Made by a program: the position numbers and the translations under genes. From Hydrogenophaga sp. (lineage in GTDB: Bacteria > Pseudomonadota > Gammaproteobacteria > Burkholderiales > Burkholderiaceae_C): 64,000 nucleotides of DNA. Positions within the stretch are counted from its first letter, which is position 1. Each line of letters opens with the position of its first letter. Below are positions 57,337 through 64,000 of this stretch, piece after piece. The stretch is from NCBI RefSeq assembly GCF_025699295.1, contig NZ_JAILWB010000014.1, positions 62,001-126,000 of the forward strand, given 5' to 3'. Under the pieces are notes generated by a model that was not told the origin of the DNA, made no database searches, and saw nothing but the letters and a program-made list of their open reading frames with translations.

Positions 57337-59076
57337 ATGCCTTGGCCACGCCTGCGCGCCTGGCTCGAGGGGCTCGAAAGCGAGCAGCTCGACCACCTGT
57401 TCCGGTTCACGTCGCTGACGTCGTTGATGACCACGCTGGCGGCCCTGATCCTGTACGGGGCGTTTCGCAGCGGTGACGGGTTCGATGCAGCCGACGGCTG
57501 GATGCTCACGGTTGTGCTCGTCAGCGTGGCGCGCATCGCCGGCGCGCGCCGCTACCACCGCCTGCGCCCGGCGCGCGACCGCCTGCACCGCTGGGCCGCA
57601 TGGGCGTTCGGCACCATCTTGCTGCAGGGGCTGCTGCTCGGCTCCCTGAGCCTGATCTGGCTGCGGCCGGCGGCGCCGGAGGTCGAGTCGCTGCTGCACA
57701 TCGTCGTGGCGACAATCGTCATCGGCGCCGCGGTGCCCCTGCCGCCCTTCTATCCCGTGTTCGTCGCCTTCGTCGTCTGCGTGATGGGGCCGCTGGCATT
57801 GCGTGACTTGTGGATTGCCGACGCCTACCACCTGACGCTGGCGGCGCTGGTCGTGGCCACCGGCCTGTACACCTTGCAAGGGGGGCGCCGTCAGGCGCAG
57901 GCCCTGGCGCAGACGCAGGCCGAGCGGCGCAAGAACGCCGCGCTGATCGAGGCCCTGCGGCTGGAGAACCAGCGCGCCGAGCGGGCTCACGACGCCAAGG
58001 CCCGCTTCTTTGCCGCGGCCAACCACGACTTGCGCCAGCCCCTGCATGCCATGGGTTTGCTCGCGCACACCCTGAACGAGGACGGTGCCGCGGCACGCGG
58101 CGACGAGGTGCCGGCGCGCCTGGTGGAATGCGTCGACAGCATGGCGCAGATCGTCGACGAACTGCTCGAACTGGCCCAGGTGGATGTCGCGGGCGTGGTG
58201 CCACGGCTGGAAACATTCGCACTCGACGCCTTGCTGCGCGAGGTGGTGCGCACCCATGAACTGCAGGCCAGGCACAAAGGCCTGACGCTGGAAATTCACA
58301 GCAGCGCCCTGGCGGTGCGCAGCGACCGCCGCCTGCTCGCCCGTGTGCTGGCCAACCTGTTGTCCAACGCGCTGCGCTACACGGAGCACGGTGCCGTGCG
58401 GCTGGTCTCCCGAGTCCAGGGGGATCGCGTGGAAGTCAGCGTGGAGGACAGCGGCATCGGCATCGCCGGGCACGAGCTGCCGCGCATCTTCGAGGAGTTC
58501 TACCAGGTGGGCAACCCGGCGCGGGACAGGCGCCTGGGCGTCGGGCTGGGCCTGGCAACCGTCAAGCGCCTGGGCGAGCTGCTGGACCTGCGCGTCCAGG
58601 TGCAGTCCACGCCCGGGCAAGGCAGCGTGTTCCGCATCTCGCTGCCGTTGCACGACGCCACGCCCACCGCCATCGCGGCACCGGCCGCACCGCACGACGC
58701 GCTGCTGGCACAGCGCCGTGTGCTGTTGATCGAGGACGACGCCGACTCGCGTGCGGCGCTGATCGGCCTGCTGCGCGCCTGGGGCTGTGACGTGCGGTCG
58801 GCCGAGGACGTGGCCAGCGCGCGCCAGCGACTGACCGAGGGGTTCGCGCCCGAGGCGGTGCTGGCCGACCTGCGGCTCGCGGGCGGCGCCAGCGGCATTG
58901 AAGCCGTGCTCGCGGTACGAAGCACAGTCGGCCAGGAACTGCCGGCGCTGCTGGTCACGGGCGACGTGGGTGACGCACAGGCACAACGCGCCGAGGCCGC
59001 GGGCCTGCGCCTGCTGGCCAAGCCGGTCAAGCCGATGCAACTGCGCGCTTTCCTGGGCCAGGCCTTCGGAAGCTGA
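57337..59076 (+). CDS. Hybrid sensor histidine kinase with C-terminal receiver
   Basis: A 579-residue membrane kinase. Six hydrophobic segments lie between residues 22 and 180 (for example TTLAALILYGAF and VFVAFVVCVMGPLAL). Then comes a phosphoacceptor helix with His230 in RFFAAANHDLRQPLHAMG, an ATPase domain ([33 protein letters not shown]) and a C-terminal receiver with RRVLLIEDDADSRAALI. No periplasmic sensor domain, so the stimulus is probably sensed in or at the membrane. It pairs with the NarL regulator upstream, and the attached receiver could form a phosphorelay. Confidence 0.9.
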   Translation: MPWPRLRAWLEGLESEQLDHLFRFTSLTSLMTTLAALILYGAFRSGDGFDAADGWMLTVVLVSVARIAGARRYHRLRPARDRLHRWAAWAFGTILLQGLLLGSLSLIWLRPAAPEVESLLHIVVATIVIGAAVPLPPFYPVFVAFVVCVMGPLALRDLWIADAYHLTLAALVVATGLYTLQGGRRQAQALAQTQAERRKNAALIEALRLENQRAERAHDAKARFFAAANHDLRQPLHAMGLLAHTLNEDGAAARGDEVPARLVECVDSMAQIVDELLELAQVDVAGVVPRLETFALDALLREVVRTHELQARHKGLTLEIHSSALAVRSDRRLLARVLANLLSNALRYTEHGAVRLVSRVQGDRVEVSVEDSGIGIAGHELPRIFEEFYQVGNPARDRRLGVGLGLATVKRLGELLDLRVQVQSTPGQGSVFRISLPLHDATPTAIAAPAAPHDALLAQRRVLLIEDDADSRAALIGLLRAWGCDVRSAEDVASARQRLTEGFAPEAVLADLRLAGGASGIEAVLAVRSTVGQELPALLVTGDVGDAQAQRAEAAGLRLLAKPVKPMQLRAFLGQAFGS

Positions 59077-59176
59077 TGGCAGGAGCCCACAACCTGCCCT
59101 TTGGGTCTATTCAAACCCGGACACCCGCTGCCTACCATCGAGACCATTCCCGCAACGACCACAAGGAACGACTCGA

Positions 59177-59476
59177 ATGGTTCAGATCCAAACCCGCGCC
59201 CTGGCACTGGCCGCCCTCATGGCCCTGGGCGGCTGCGGCAGCATCGCCAGCTCCACCAACAGCCTCTCCGACGACCGCCTGAAATCCGAGGCGGCAGGCG
59301 CGATCGGCATGTCGCCGGGCGAGCTGTCGCTGCTCAACCGGCGCACCGAAGGCACCAACACCTTCTACGCCGTCAAGGCGCGCGATGGCAAGGAATACCA
59401 CTGCGTCATCAATGGCGGCAACCTGCTGAGCTTCGGCATGACCAACCCGCCCAGTTGCAAGCGCAAGGGCGGTTGA
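59177..59476 (+). CDS. Small lipoprotein of unknown function
   Basis: A 99-residue secreted lipoprotein. The signal ends LMALGGC (lipobox, Cys20). The mature part carries LSDDRLKSEAAGAIGMSPGE and a Cys-containing end (YHCVINGG; NPPSCKRKGG), and two Cys could form a disulfide. No homologue is recognised from sequence alone. It lies after the two-component pair, 100 bases downstream, and before the two secreted genes, so it may belong to their region. Confidence 0.72.
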   Translation: MVQIQTRALALAALMALGGCGSIASSTNSLSDDRLKSEAAGAIGMSPGELSLLNRRTEGTNTFYAVKARDGKEYHCVINGGNLLSFGMTNPPSCKRKGG

Positions 59477-59512
59477 CGCCCGGGACTGCTCACAACTGAA
59501 GGGAGCCTCGTG

Positions 59513-60757
59513 ATGCGCCATCTGCCGAAGCTGGCAGGCCTGTGCCTGCTGGCCGCCTTGAGCAACACCGCCGCTGCGGGCTGGGTGCTCTTCCACCAGG
59601 AGGGCCAACCCGGCCAGCGGGAAGCCTACTTCACCGAGATCACCCGCGCCACCGAGCGGACCGGCATGGACAGCATGCTGGGCCCCACCAGCGTCTGGGA
59701 ACTGCCCGTCCTGGTGGTTCACGAGTCCGCCGCCGCGCCGGAGTGGACGGAGCTGAAACTGCAGTTCCAATGCATGAACAGGCACCGGGCCCCGTCCTAC
59801 GGCGAGGCGCAAAAGGCGGCCAACGCCAGGCAGGAAGGCCAGGTGCACAGCCCGTCGACCGTGGCAGATGGCCGGAACGACCCGGCCCGGTGGAACGACC
59901 CGGTGACCATGCGCATTGCCGCGCGCAGCTACACCGTGCCCCGGGTCGATCTGTCGAACCGGCCGCTGGCGGAAACGCCGTGGGCCAGGGAGGCCCGCGC
60001 GCCGATGATCAAGGCACAGAAGTTCGCCTGCCAGGGAGAGGACGTGCGCCATGCCTTGCAGACGGCCATGTCCCAGGGCCCGTTCGACGTGGGCCGCTTC
60101 AACACCGAGCTGCAGAAGATCGGCCTGGTGGAGCCGGTGCATCCGCTCGAAGCCAGAACCGCCGTCGCGCTGCTGGACCTGAGCTGGAACGTGCTCTGGA
60201 AAGGCAGCAAGCGGCCCGACCCGTCCGGCCTCTGGGTGAAAAAGCTCAGCCCGCAGGAAAAGGCCCGCAACGAGGCCCAGTACGCCGCCATCCAGAAGCA
60301 GATGGACGACGCCGTGCAGACATCGAACGAACGCTACCTGCCCGGGCTCAGGCAGATGCAGGCGGAACACGGGTTCGTGGAAGCGGCGGCCAGGGTGCGC
60401 GGCACACGTTCGCTCAGCAAGATGGAAGCCTCGGCATTGATGGTGTGGCTGGCCCGGGAGGAAAGCGAAGTCGCCGCAAGAATGGGCGCCCCGACCGTCA
60501 CGCAGTCCGGCAAGCTGAAGTTCCTGCGCTACGACCAGTCCTTTGACAACTCGTCGGCGATGGTCCACGTTCCCAGCGGCCGCGTTCTGGAGCAAGGCGT
60601 GCGCACCCACTGCGAGGCGCAGTTCGTGATGCTGCAGGACGCAGGCAACGTCTGGCGCGTCGCCGATGTCCGCATCGATGGTTCGTCCAGTCGACCGGGC
60701 ATCAACCCCTGCCAGGGCCTGTTGACCGTGCCGGATGTTCCCTCTGCCCGGAAATGA
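59513..60757 (+). CDS. Secreted protein of unknown function
   Basis: A 414-residue protein with signal peptide ending SNTAAAGW. Six cysteines or fewer, no catalytic motif seen. It has repeated Arg/Lys-Met-Ala helical stretches (about residues 240-330) and a C-terminal strand-like half with THCEAQFVMLQDAGNVW. An in-frame GTG lies one codon upstream. Its stop overlaps the start of the next gene (ATGA), so the pair is translated together and likely act together. I do not recognise the family; a role at the envelope is inferred only from the signal. Confidence 0.72.
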   Translation: MRHLPKLAGLCLLAALSNTAAAGWVLFHQEGQPGQREAYFTEITRATERTGMDSMLGPTSVWELPVLVVHESAAAPEWTELKLQFQCMNRHRAPSYGEAQKAANARQEGQVHSPSTVADGRNDPARWNDPVTMRIAARSYTVPRVDLSNRPLAETPWAREARAPMIKAQKFACQGEDVRHALQTAMSQGPFDVGRFNTELQKIGLVEPVHPLEARTAVALLDLSWNVLWKGSKRPDPSGLWVKKLSPQEKARNEAQYAAIQKQMDDAVQTSNERYLPGLRQMQAEHGFVEAAARVRGTRSLSKMEASALMVWLAREESEVAARMGAPTVTQSGKLKFLRYDQSFDNSSAMVHVPSGRVLEQGVRTHCEAQFVMLQDAGNVWRVADVRIDGSSSRPGINPCQGLLTVPDVPSARK

Positions 60758-61881
60758 AAATGCCGGCCTCTGAACGGTCCATCGTGCGAACAACCCGACA
60801 CCTGTTCTGGCCGCTCCTGGCGGCCGGCATGTTGGCCACCGCGGGTGCTGCCCAACCGGGTGGCCCCGGGCTGCCCCTCCACGCGGACGGCAAAACCATG
60901 CTGGTGACCAAGTCCGGCCTGGGCGCCTGGATGCTGCACGAGGACCCGGCCAACCCGCGCCTGAACTGCTCGGTGAAGTTCGTGTCGGCCAGAAAGCAGC
61001 AGTCCGGCCTGGCCCTGCTGGGGCCCACGAGGAAAACGCCCGGCGCCATGATCCTGTTCAACGGTGAGGACATCCCCCCGTCCCCATCCCCCCAGGACAT
61101 TCAGGTGGAACTGGTGCAGCACAGTCTGGCGTCCACGCGCCTGCGTGCCACGCAGCTTCCGCGCCAGCAGGGTTCGCAGGATGGTCTTCTTGCCGTTGCG
61201 GCAGGCGACATCCGGCAGACCCTGAAGTCGATGCGGGACAGCGAACACAACCTGCAGATCCGGCTGGAGGGCAACACGGTCTTCTCGCTGGACTACGACG
61301 GCCTGGCACTGGCACGCGACGCCATGCTCGGCTGCCTGGAGGGCCGGCAGTTCGCGGGCCAGAGCCTGAAAGAGGCCACGGCGGAAATCCGGCCTCTGGG
61401 CACGTCCGTCATCAAGGGGCAGGCGTACTTCAAGGGTGCCTTGCTGGCACCCAAAAAGTACCCGCCCAAGGGCAGCGAGGCGATCGGGCTGATCTGGATG
61501 ACCGACGAATTCAAGGTCTGGTACGAGCAGGTGAAGCGCGACCAGAAAATGCCGAAGCACATTCCCCAGTCCGTCCTGAAGCACTTCATGCGCACGAAGG
61601 TGCTGGACGACCAGGGCAGCTTCATGTTCACCAACATGCCCGCAGGCGAATACCTGTTGATCAGCGACTTCTCCTACGAACGCACCCGCAACCAGGTCGA
61701 AGTGATCGGCCGGACGGACGTGTACACGGCCGGGGGCAACTACATCGGATCGAACGACCAGATCACCGTCAACACCTACGCATTCCAGCAGGGGGTGACC
61801 TTCGAGAAGCGCGTCGTCGTGCCCGCCGACGGCGAGACGATCGAGGTGACGCTGGACAAGTCGTGCCTCTTCGGCTGTTGA
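60754..61881 (+). CDS. Secreted protein of unknown function, partner of upstream gene
   Basis: A 375-residue protein. A basic leader and a hydrophobic stretch end LATAGAAQ, a signal peptide. The middle has long mixed strands. The last roughly 110 residues (FTNMPAGEYLLISDFSYE, ETIEVTLDKSCLFGC) resemble beta-sandwich, carboxypeptidase-regulatory-like folds found in surface proteins. The C-terminal Cys pair (SCLFGC) is a possible disulfide. It overlaps the preceding secreted gene by 4 bases. No known function is assigned. Confidence 0.72.
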   Translation: MKMPASERSIVRTTRHLFWPLLAAGMLATAGAAQPGGPGLPLHADGKTMLVTKSGLGAWMLHEDPANPRLNCSVKFVSARKQQSGLALLGPTRKTPGAMILFNGEDIPPSPSPQDIQVELVQHSLASTRLRATQLPRQQGSQDGLLAVAAGDIRQTLKSMRDSEHNLQIRLEGNTVFSLDYDGLALARDAMLGCLEGRQFAGQSLKEATAEIRPLGTSVIKGQAYFKGALLAPKKYPPKGSEAIGLIWMTDEFKVWYEQVKRDQKMPKHIPQSVLKHFMRTKVLDDQGSFMFTNMPAGEYLLISDFSYERTRNQVEVIGRTDVYTAGGNYIGSNDQITVNTYAFQQGVTFEKRVVVPADGETIEVTLDKSCLFGC

Positions 61882-61890
61882 GGGCTCGCT

Positions 61891-62865
61891 TCACCCGCCT
61901 GCAGCAGCCACCGCCCGCGCCACCCGCTCCCCCGCCGCGCGCAGCCGGTCGATGAGGGCCGGGGGCACCAGAGGCTCGAACTCCACGTCCAGCGACATCA
62001 GCCAGTACACCAGCCAGTCGAGCTGGTGCGCGGGGCAGCGCATCAGGCAGCGCGTGTCGTCGATGGCTTCCAGCCGCGCCGCCGCGGGCGGGATGCGCGG
62101 CGCCATCGCCTCCATGGGCTGGTGCAGCACCACCTTCGCCTCTTCGCCGTGGATCTCCACCGCGATCGCGCCTGCCACGTAGGCGCGCAGGTCGCCGCCG
62201 CCGGGCCCGGGGCGCGGTGCGAAGTGCGCGCCGTTGACGGGTTCGCCTTCCACGCGGTCGATGCGGAAGGTGCGCCAGTCGCTGCGCGCCGGGTCCCAGG
62301 CCACGAGGTACCAGCGGCTGCCGGTGTGCACCAGGCCCTGTGGCTCCACCGTGCGCGTGCTGCTGCGGCCTTTCCCGTCGCGGTAGGCAAAGCCCACCTG
62401 CAGCTGGTCGCGGCAGGCCGTGGCCAGCGTGGCCAGCGCGCCGGCATCGATGGTCGGTCCCATGTGCTGCATCGGCAGGATGGCCGAGCGCAGCGCATCG
62501 GTGCGGCGGCGCAGGCGCGACGGCATCACCTGCTCCAGCTTCACCAGCGCGCGCAGCGAGCTTTCTTCAACACCGCTCACGGTGCCGGCCGCGGCGACCT
62601 GCAGCGCAATGGCCACGGCCAGCGCCTCTTCGTCGTCCAGCAGCAGCGGCGGCAGCGACTGCCCCGCGCGAAAGGCATAGCCCCCGGCCACGCCGCTGCT
62701 GGCGTGGATGGGGTAGCCGAGCTGGCGCAGGCGGTCGATGTCGCGGCGCAGGGTGCGCGGGTGCACCTGCAGCCGCTCGGCGAGTTCGGGCCCCGCCCAG
62801 TGGCTGCGGGTCTGCAGGAGGGAGAGCACACGGAGCAGTCGGGTCGACGAGGACAGCATGGCCAC
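61891..62865 (-). CDS. WYL-domain helix-turn-helix regulator
   Basis: A 324-residue YafY/DeoR-like regulator. The N-terminal helix-turn-helix has TRSHWAGPELAERLQVHPRT and RDIDRLRQLGYPIHASSG. The WYL-type domain has SRWYLVAWDPARSDWRTFR, where the Trp-Tyr-Leu triad is seen. A helical C-terminal extension follows. WYL domains bind nucleic-acid or nucleotide ligands and often regulate defence or stress genes; here the nearest gene is the divergent glutathione transferase. It converges on the secreted gene pair. Confidence 0.87.
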   Translation of the reverse strand: MAMLSSSTRLLRVLSLLQTRSHWAGPELAERLQVHPRTLRRDIDRLRQLGYPIHASSGVAGGYAFRAGQSLPPLLLDDEEALAVAIALQVAAAGTVSGVEESSLRALVKLEQVMPSRLRRRTDALRSAILPMQHMGPTIDAGALATLATACRDQLQVGFAYRDGKGRSSTRTVEPQGLVHTGSRWYLVAWDPARSDWRTFRIDRVEGEPVNGAHFAPRPGPGGGDLRAYVAGAIAVEIHGEEAKVVLHQPMEAMAPRIPPAAARLEAIDDTRCLMRCPAHQLDWLVYWLMSLDVEFEPLVPPALIDRLRAAGERVARAVAAAGG

Positions 62866-62971
62866 ATCCTACCTCTTGTCGAGGGTCATAACTGTCCGCA
62901 ATGTCCGCGACATTGCGGGCACCGGTTCGACGCGGTGTCGGACCAGTTTTCAACCCTGCAAGGAGCTCACC

Positions 62972-63577
62972 ATGTCCCGAATCGTTCTCTACTGGCACCC
63001 CATGTCCAGCGCCACCCCCATCGCCTGCGCACTGGCCGAGCTCGGCGTGCCGCACGAGCGCGTCAAGGTCGACATCACCACCGGAGAGCAGCGCCGCCCG
63101 GCCTACCTGGCCCTCAACCCCAACGGCAAGGTGCCCACGATGACGGTGGACGGCGCGCCCATGTTCGAGGCCCTGGCCATGCACCTGTGGCTGGGCGACA
63201 CGCACGGCGTGGAAAAAGGACTGTGGCCGGCCGCGGGCACGCCCGAGCGGCTGCAGGCGATGTCGTGGTGCACCTGGTCCTACGTGACCTACGGCGCGCA
63301 ACTGGTGCGCCTGCAGGCCGCGCGCGACCTGGGTACACCCGACGACGCCCATGGCCACGCGGCGCACAAGGGGCTGGACGAACTCCTGGCCCTGCTTGAC
63401 GCGCGGCTGGCAGCACAGCCCTGGATGCTGGGCAGCGGCTATTCGCTGGTGGACCTGTGCGTGGGCTCGGTCATCGGCTACAGCGCCTACATCGGCGCGC
63501 CGGTGGCTGCGCATCCGCACGTGCTGGCCTGGTTGCATAAGGTGCAGGCGCGCCCTGCCATGCAGATCGAGGCCTGA
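62972..63577 (+). CDS. Glutathione S-transferase family protein
   Basis: A 201-residue GST-fold protein. Thioredoxin-like N-domain with RIVLYWHPMSSATPIACALAE, the cis-Pro segment NPNGKVPTMTVDGAPMFE, and the alpha-helical C-domain with SLVDLCVGSVIGYSAYIG. The catalytic residue is probably Ser (MSSATP) near the N-terminus. The gene is divergent from the WYL regulator with 106 bases between starts and an AGGAGCT ribosome site, so the regulator may control it. Substrate unknown. Confidence 0.85.
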   Translation: MSRIVLYWHPMSSATPIACALAELGVPHERVKVDITTGEQRRPAYLALNPNGKVPTMTVDGAPMFEALAMHLWLGDTHGVEKGLWPAAGTPERLQAMSWCTWSYVTYGAQLVRLQAARDLGTPDDAHGHAAHKGLDELLALLDARLAAQPWMLGSGYSLVDLCVGSVIGYSAYIGAPVAAHPHVLAWLHKVQARPAMQIEA

Positions 63578-63669
63578 AGCACAGGCCCGTCGCCGCGCGG
63601 CGGCGAGCGGGCTTGCGCGCATGGATGCAATGCGTGGTACCGTGCCCCACACCCTCCACGAAAGCATCC

Positions 63670-64000
63670 ATGCCAGGCTACCAGGTCCGGACCGAGACAC
63701 TGCAACTCGGCGGCGAAGACTGGCACATCCGTCGCCTCAGCGACGACCAGCAATACACCGACACCGACCACAGCGCCGCCGACATCGGCCTGCCGCCGGC
63801 GGGCTGGTCGCATTTCGGTCAGGTGTGGCCGTCGTCGCGCGTGCTGGCGCTGGCCATGCTCACGCACCCCATCGCGGGTTTGCGCGTGCTGGAGATCGGC
63901 GCGGGCCTGGCGCTGGCCAGCCTGGTCATGCACCGCCGTGGCGCGGACGTGACCGTGAGCGACTGGCACCCGCTGACCGAAGAATTCCTGCGCCACAACC
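63670..64000 (+). CDS. Class I SAM-dependent methyltransferase (partial)
   Basis: The first 110 residues of a gene cut by the window end. The SAM-binding motif I is LRVLEIGAGLALASLVMHRRG, shown in part as LEIGAGLALASL, followed by motif II-like ADVTVSDWHP. The GWSHFGQVWPSSRVLA segment before it is typical of the protein-lysine or small-molecule methyltransferase group with a long N-terminal part. It follows the glutathione transferase on the same strand. The substrate cannot be stated from this fragment. Confidence 0.8.
   Translation, partial: MPGYQVRTETLQLGGEDWHIRRLSDDQQYTDTDHSAADIGLPPAGWSHFGQVWPSSRVLALAMLTHPIAGLRVLEIGAGLALASLVMHRRGADVTVSDWHPLTEEFLRHN

Overview
The window is GC-rich, densely coded chromosome from a betaproteobacterium, most likely Burkholderiales and probably Comamonadaceae (a Hydrogenophaga-, Acidovorax- or Comamonas-like soil or water bacterium). 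This rests on four things: many Bug/TctC-type orphan solute-binding proteins, the protocatechuate 4,5-cleavage operon in the Comamonas pmdEFDABC gene order, a sigma-70 with a long Ala/Lys/Pro-rich N-terminus, and a diverged intergenic repeat between genes. No rRNA, tRNA, insertion sequence, prophage or CRISPR array was seen.

Layout. 1-6.5 kb: gamma-glutamyltransferase lipoprotein, primase (dnaG) and sigma-70 (rpoD), closed by a perfect 18-bp terminator hairpin. 6.6-9.5 kb: a leftward CpxP/Spy-like envelope-stress operon (two related small LTXXQ-type proteins, OmpR-type regulator, sensor kinase). 9.5-12.5 kb: a LysR regulator divergent from a urate-breakdown operon (uraD, a Bug solute-binding protein, uraH). 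12.5-14.2 kb: an aldo/keto reductase and a PIN-toxin/antitoxin pair. 14.3-20.1 kb: a leftward protocatechuate meta-cleavage operon (ModA-like protein, ligJ, ligK, ligI, ligA, ligB, ligC) with a divergent LysR gene. 21-26.4 kb: an AEC carrier, a Bug solute-binding protein and a TRAP transporter. 26.5-30.7 kb: a vanillate O-demethylase-type unit (oxygenase, GntR regulator, reductase) divergent from a MetE-like methyltransferase gene. 31-48.9 kb: a hydroxycinnamate-type cluster (two CoA ligases, amidohydrolase, enoyl-CoA hydratase, thiolase, SDR dehydrogenase, thioesterase, a complete Liv-type ABC importer with a fused permease-ATPase, a tannase/feruloyl-esterase lipoprotein, an acyl-CoA dehydrogenase and a MarR regulator). 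49-53.4 kb: an HxlR regulator, then grpE-dnaK-dnaJ behind a sigma-32-type promoter. 53.4-64 kb: a GNAT acetyltransferase, a beta-CASP metallo-beta-lactamase protein, an MltB-like lytic transglycosylase, a NarL regulator with a hybrid kinase, a small lipoprotein, two secreted proteins of unknown function, a WYL regulator, a glutathione transferase and a methyltransferase cut by the window end.

How the genes work together (inference from family membership). Positions 14-49 kb read as a lignin/plant-phenolic island. The esterase would free ferulate or coumarate. The Liv-type and TRAP importers would bring in acids. The CoA ligases, hydratase, dehydrogenase, thiolase and amidohydrolase would shorten the side chain. 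VanAB-type demethylation would give protocatechuate, with the MetE-like protein perhaps handling one-carbon units. LigAB/C/I/J/K would take protocatechuate to pyruvate and oxaloacetate. Vanillin dehydrogenase and oxalomesaconate tautomerase are not in the window. A perfect 19-bp palindrome over the -10 element of the hydroxycinnamate promoter is a likely MarR operator, and GTATAC-centred palindromes occur upstream of both the van operon and the TRAP membrane genes.
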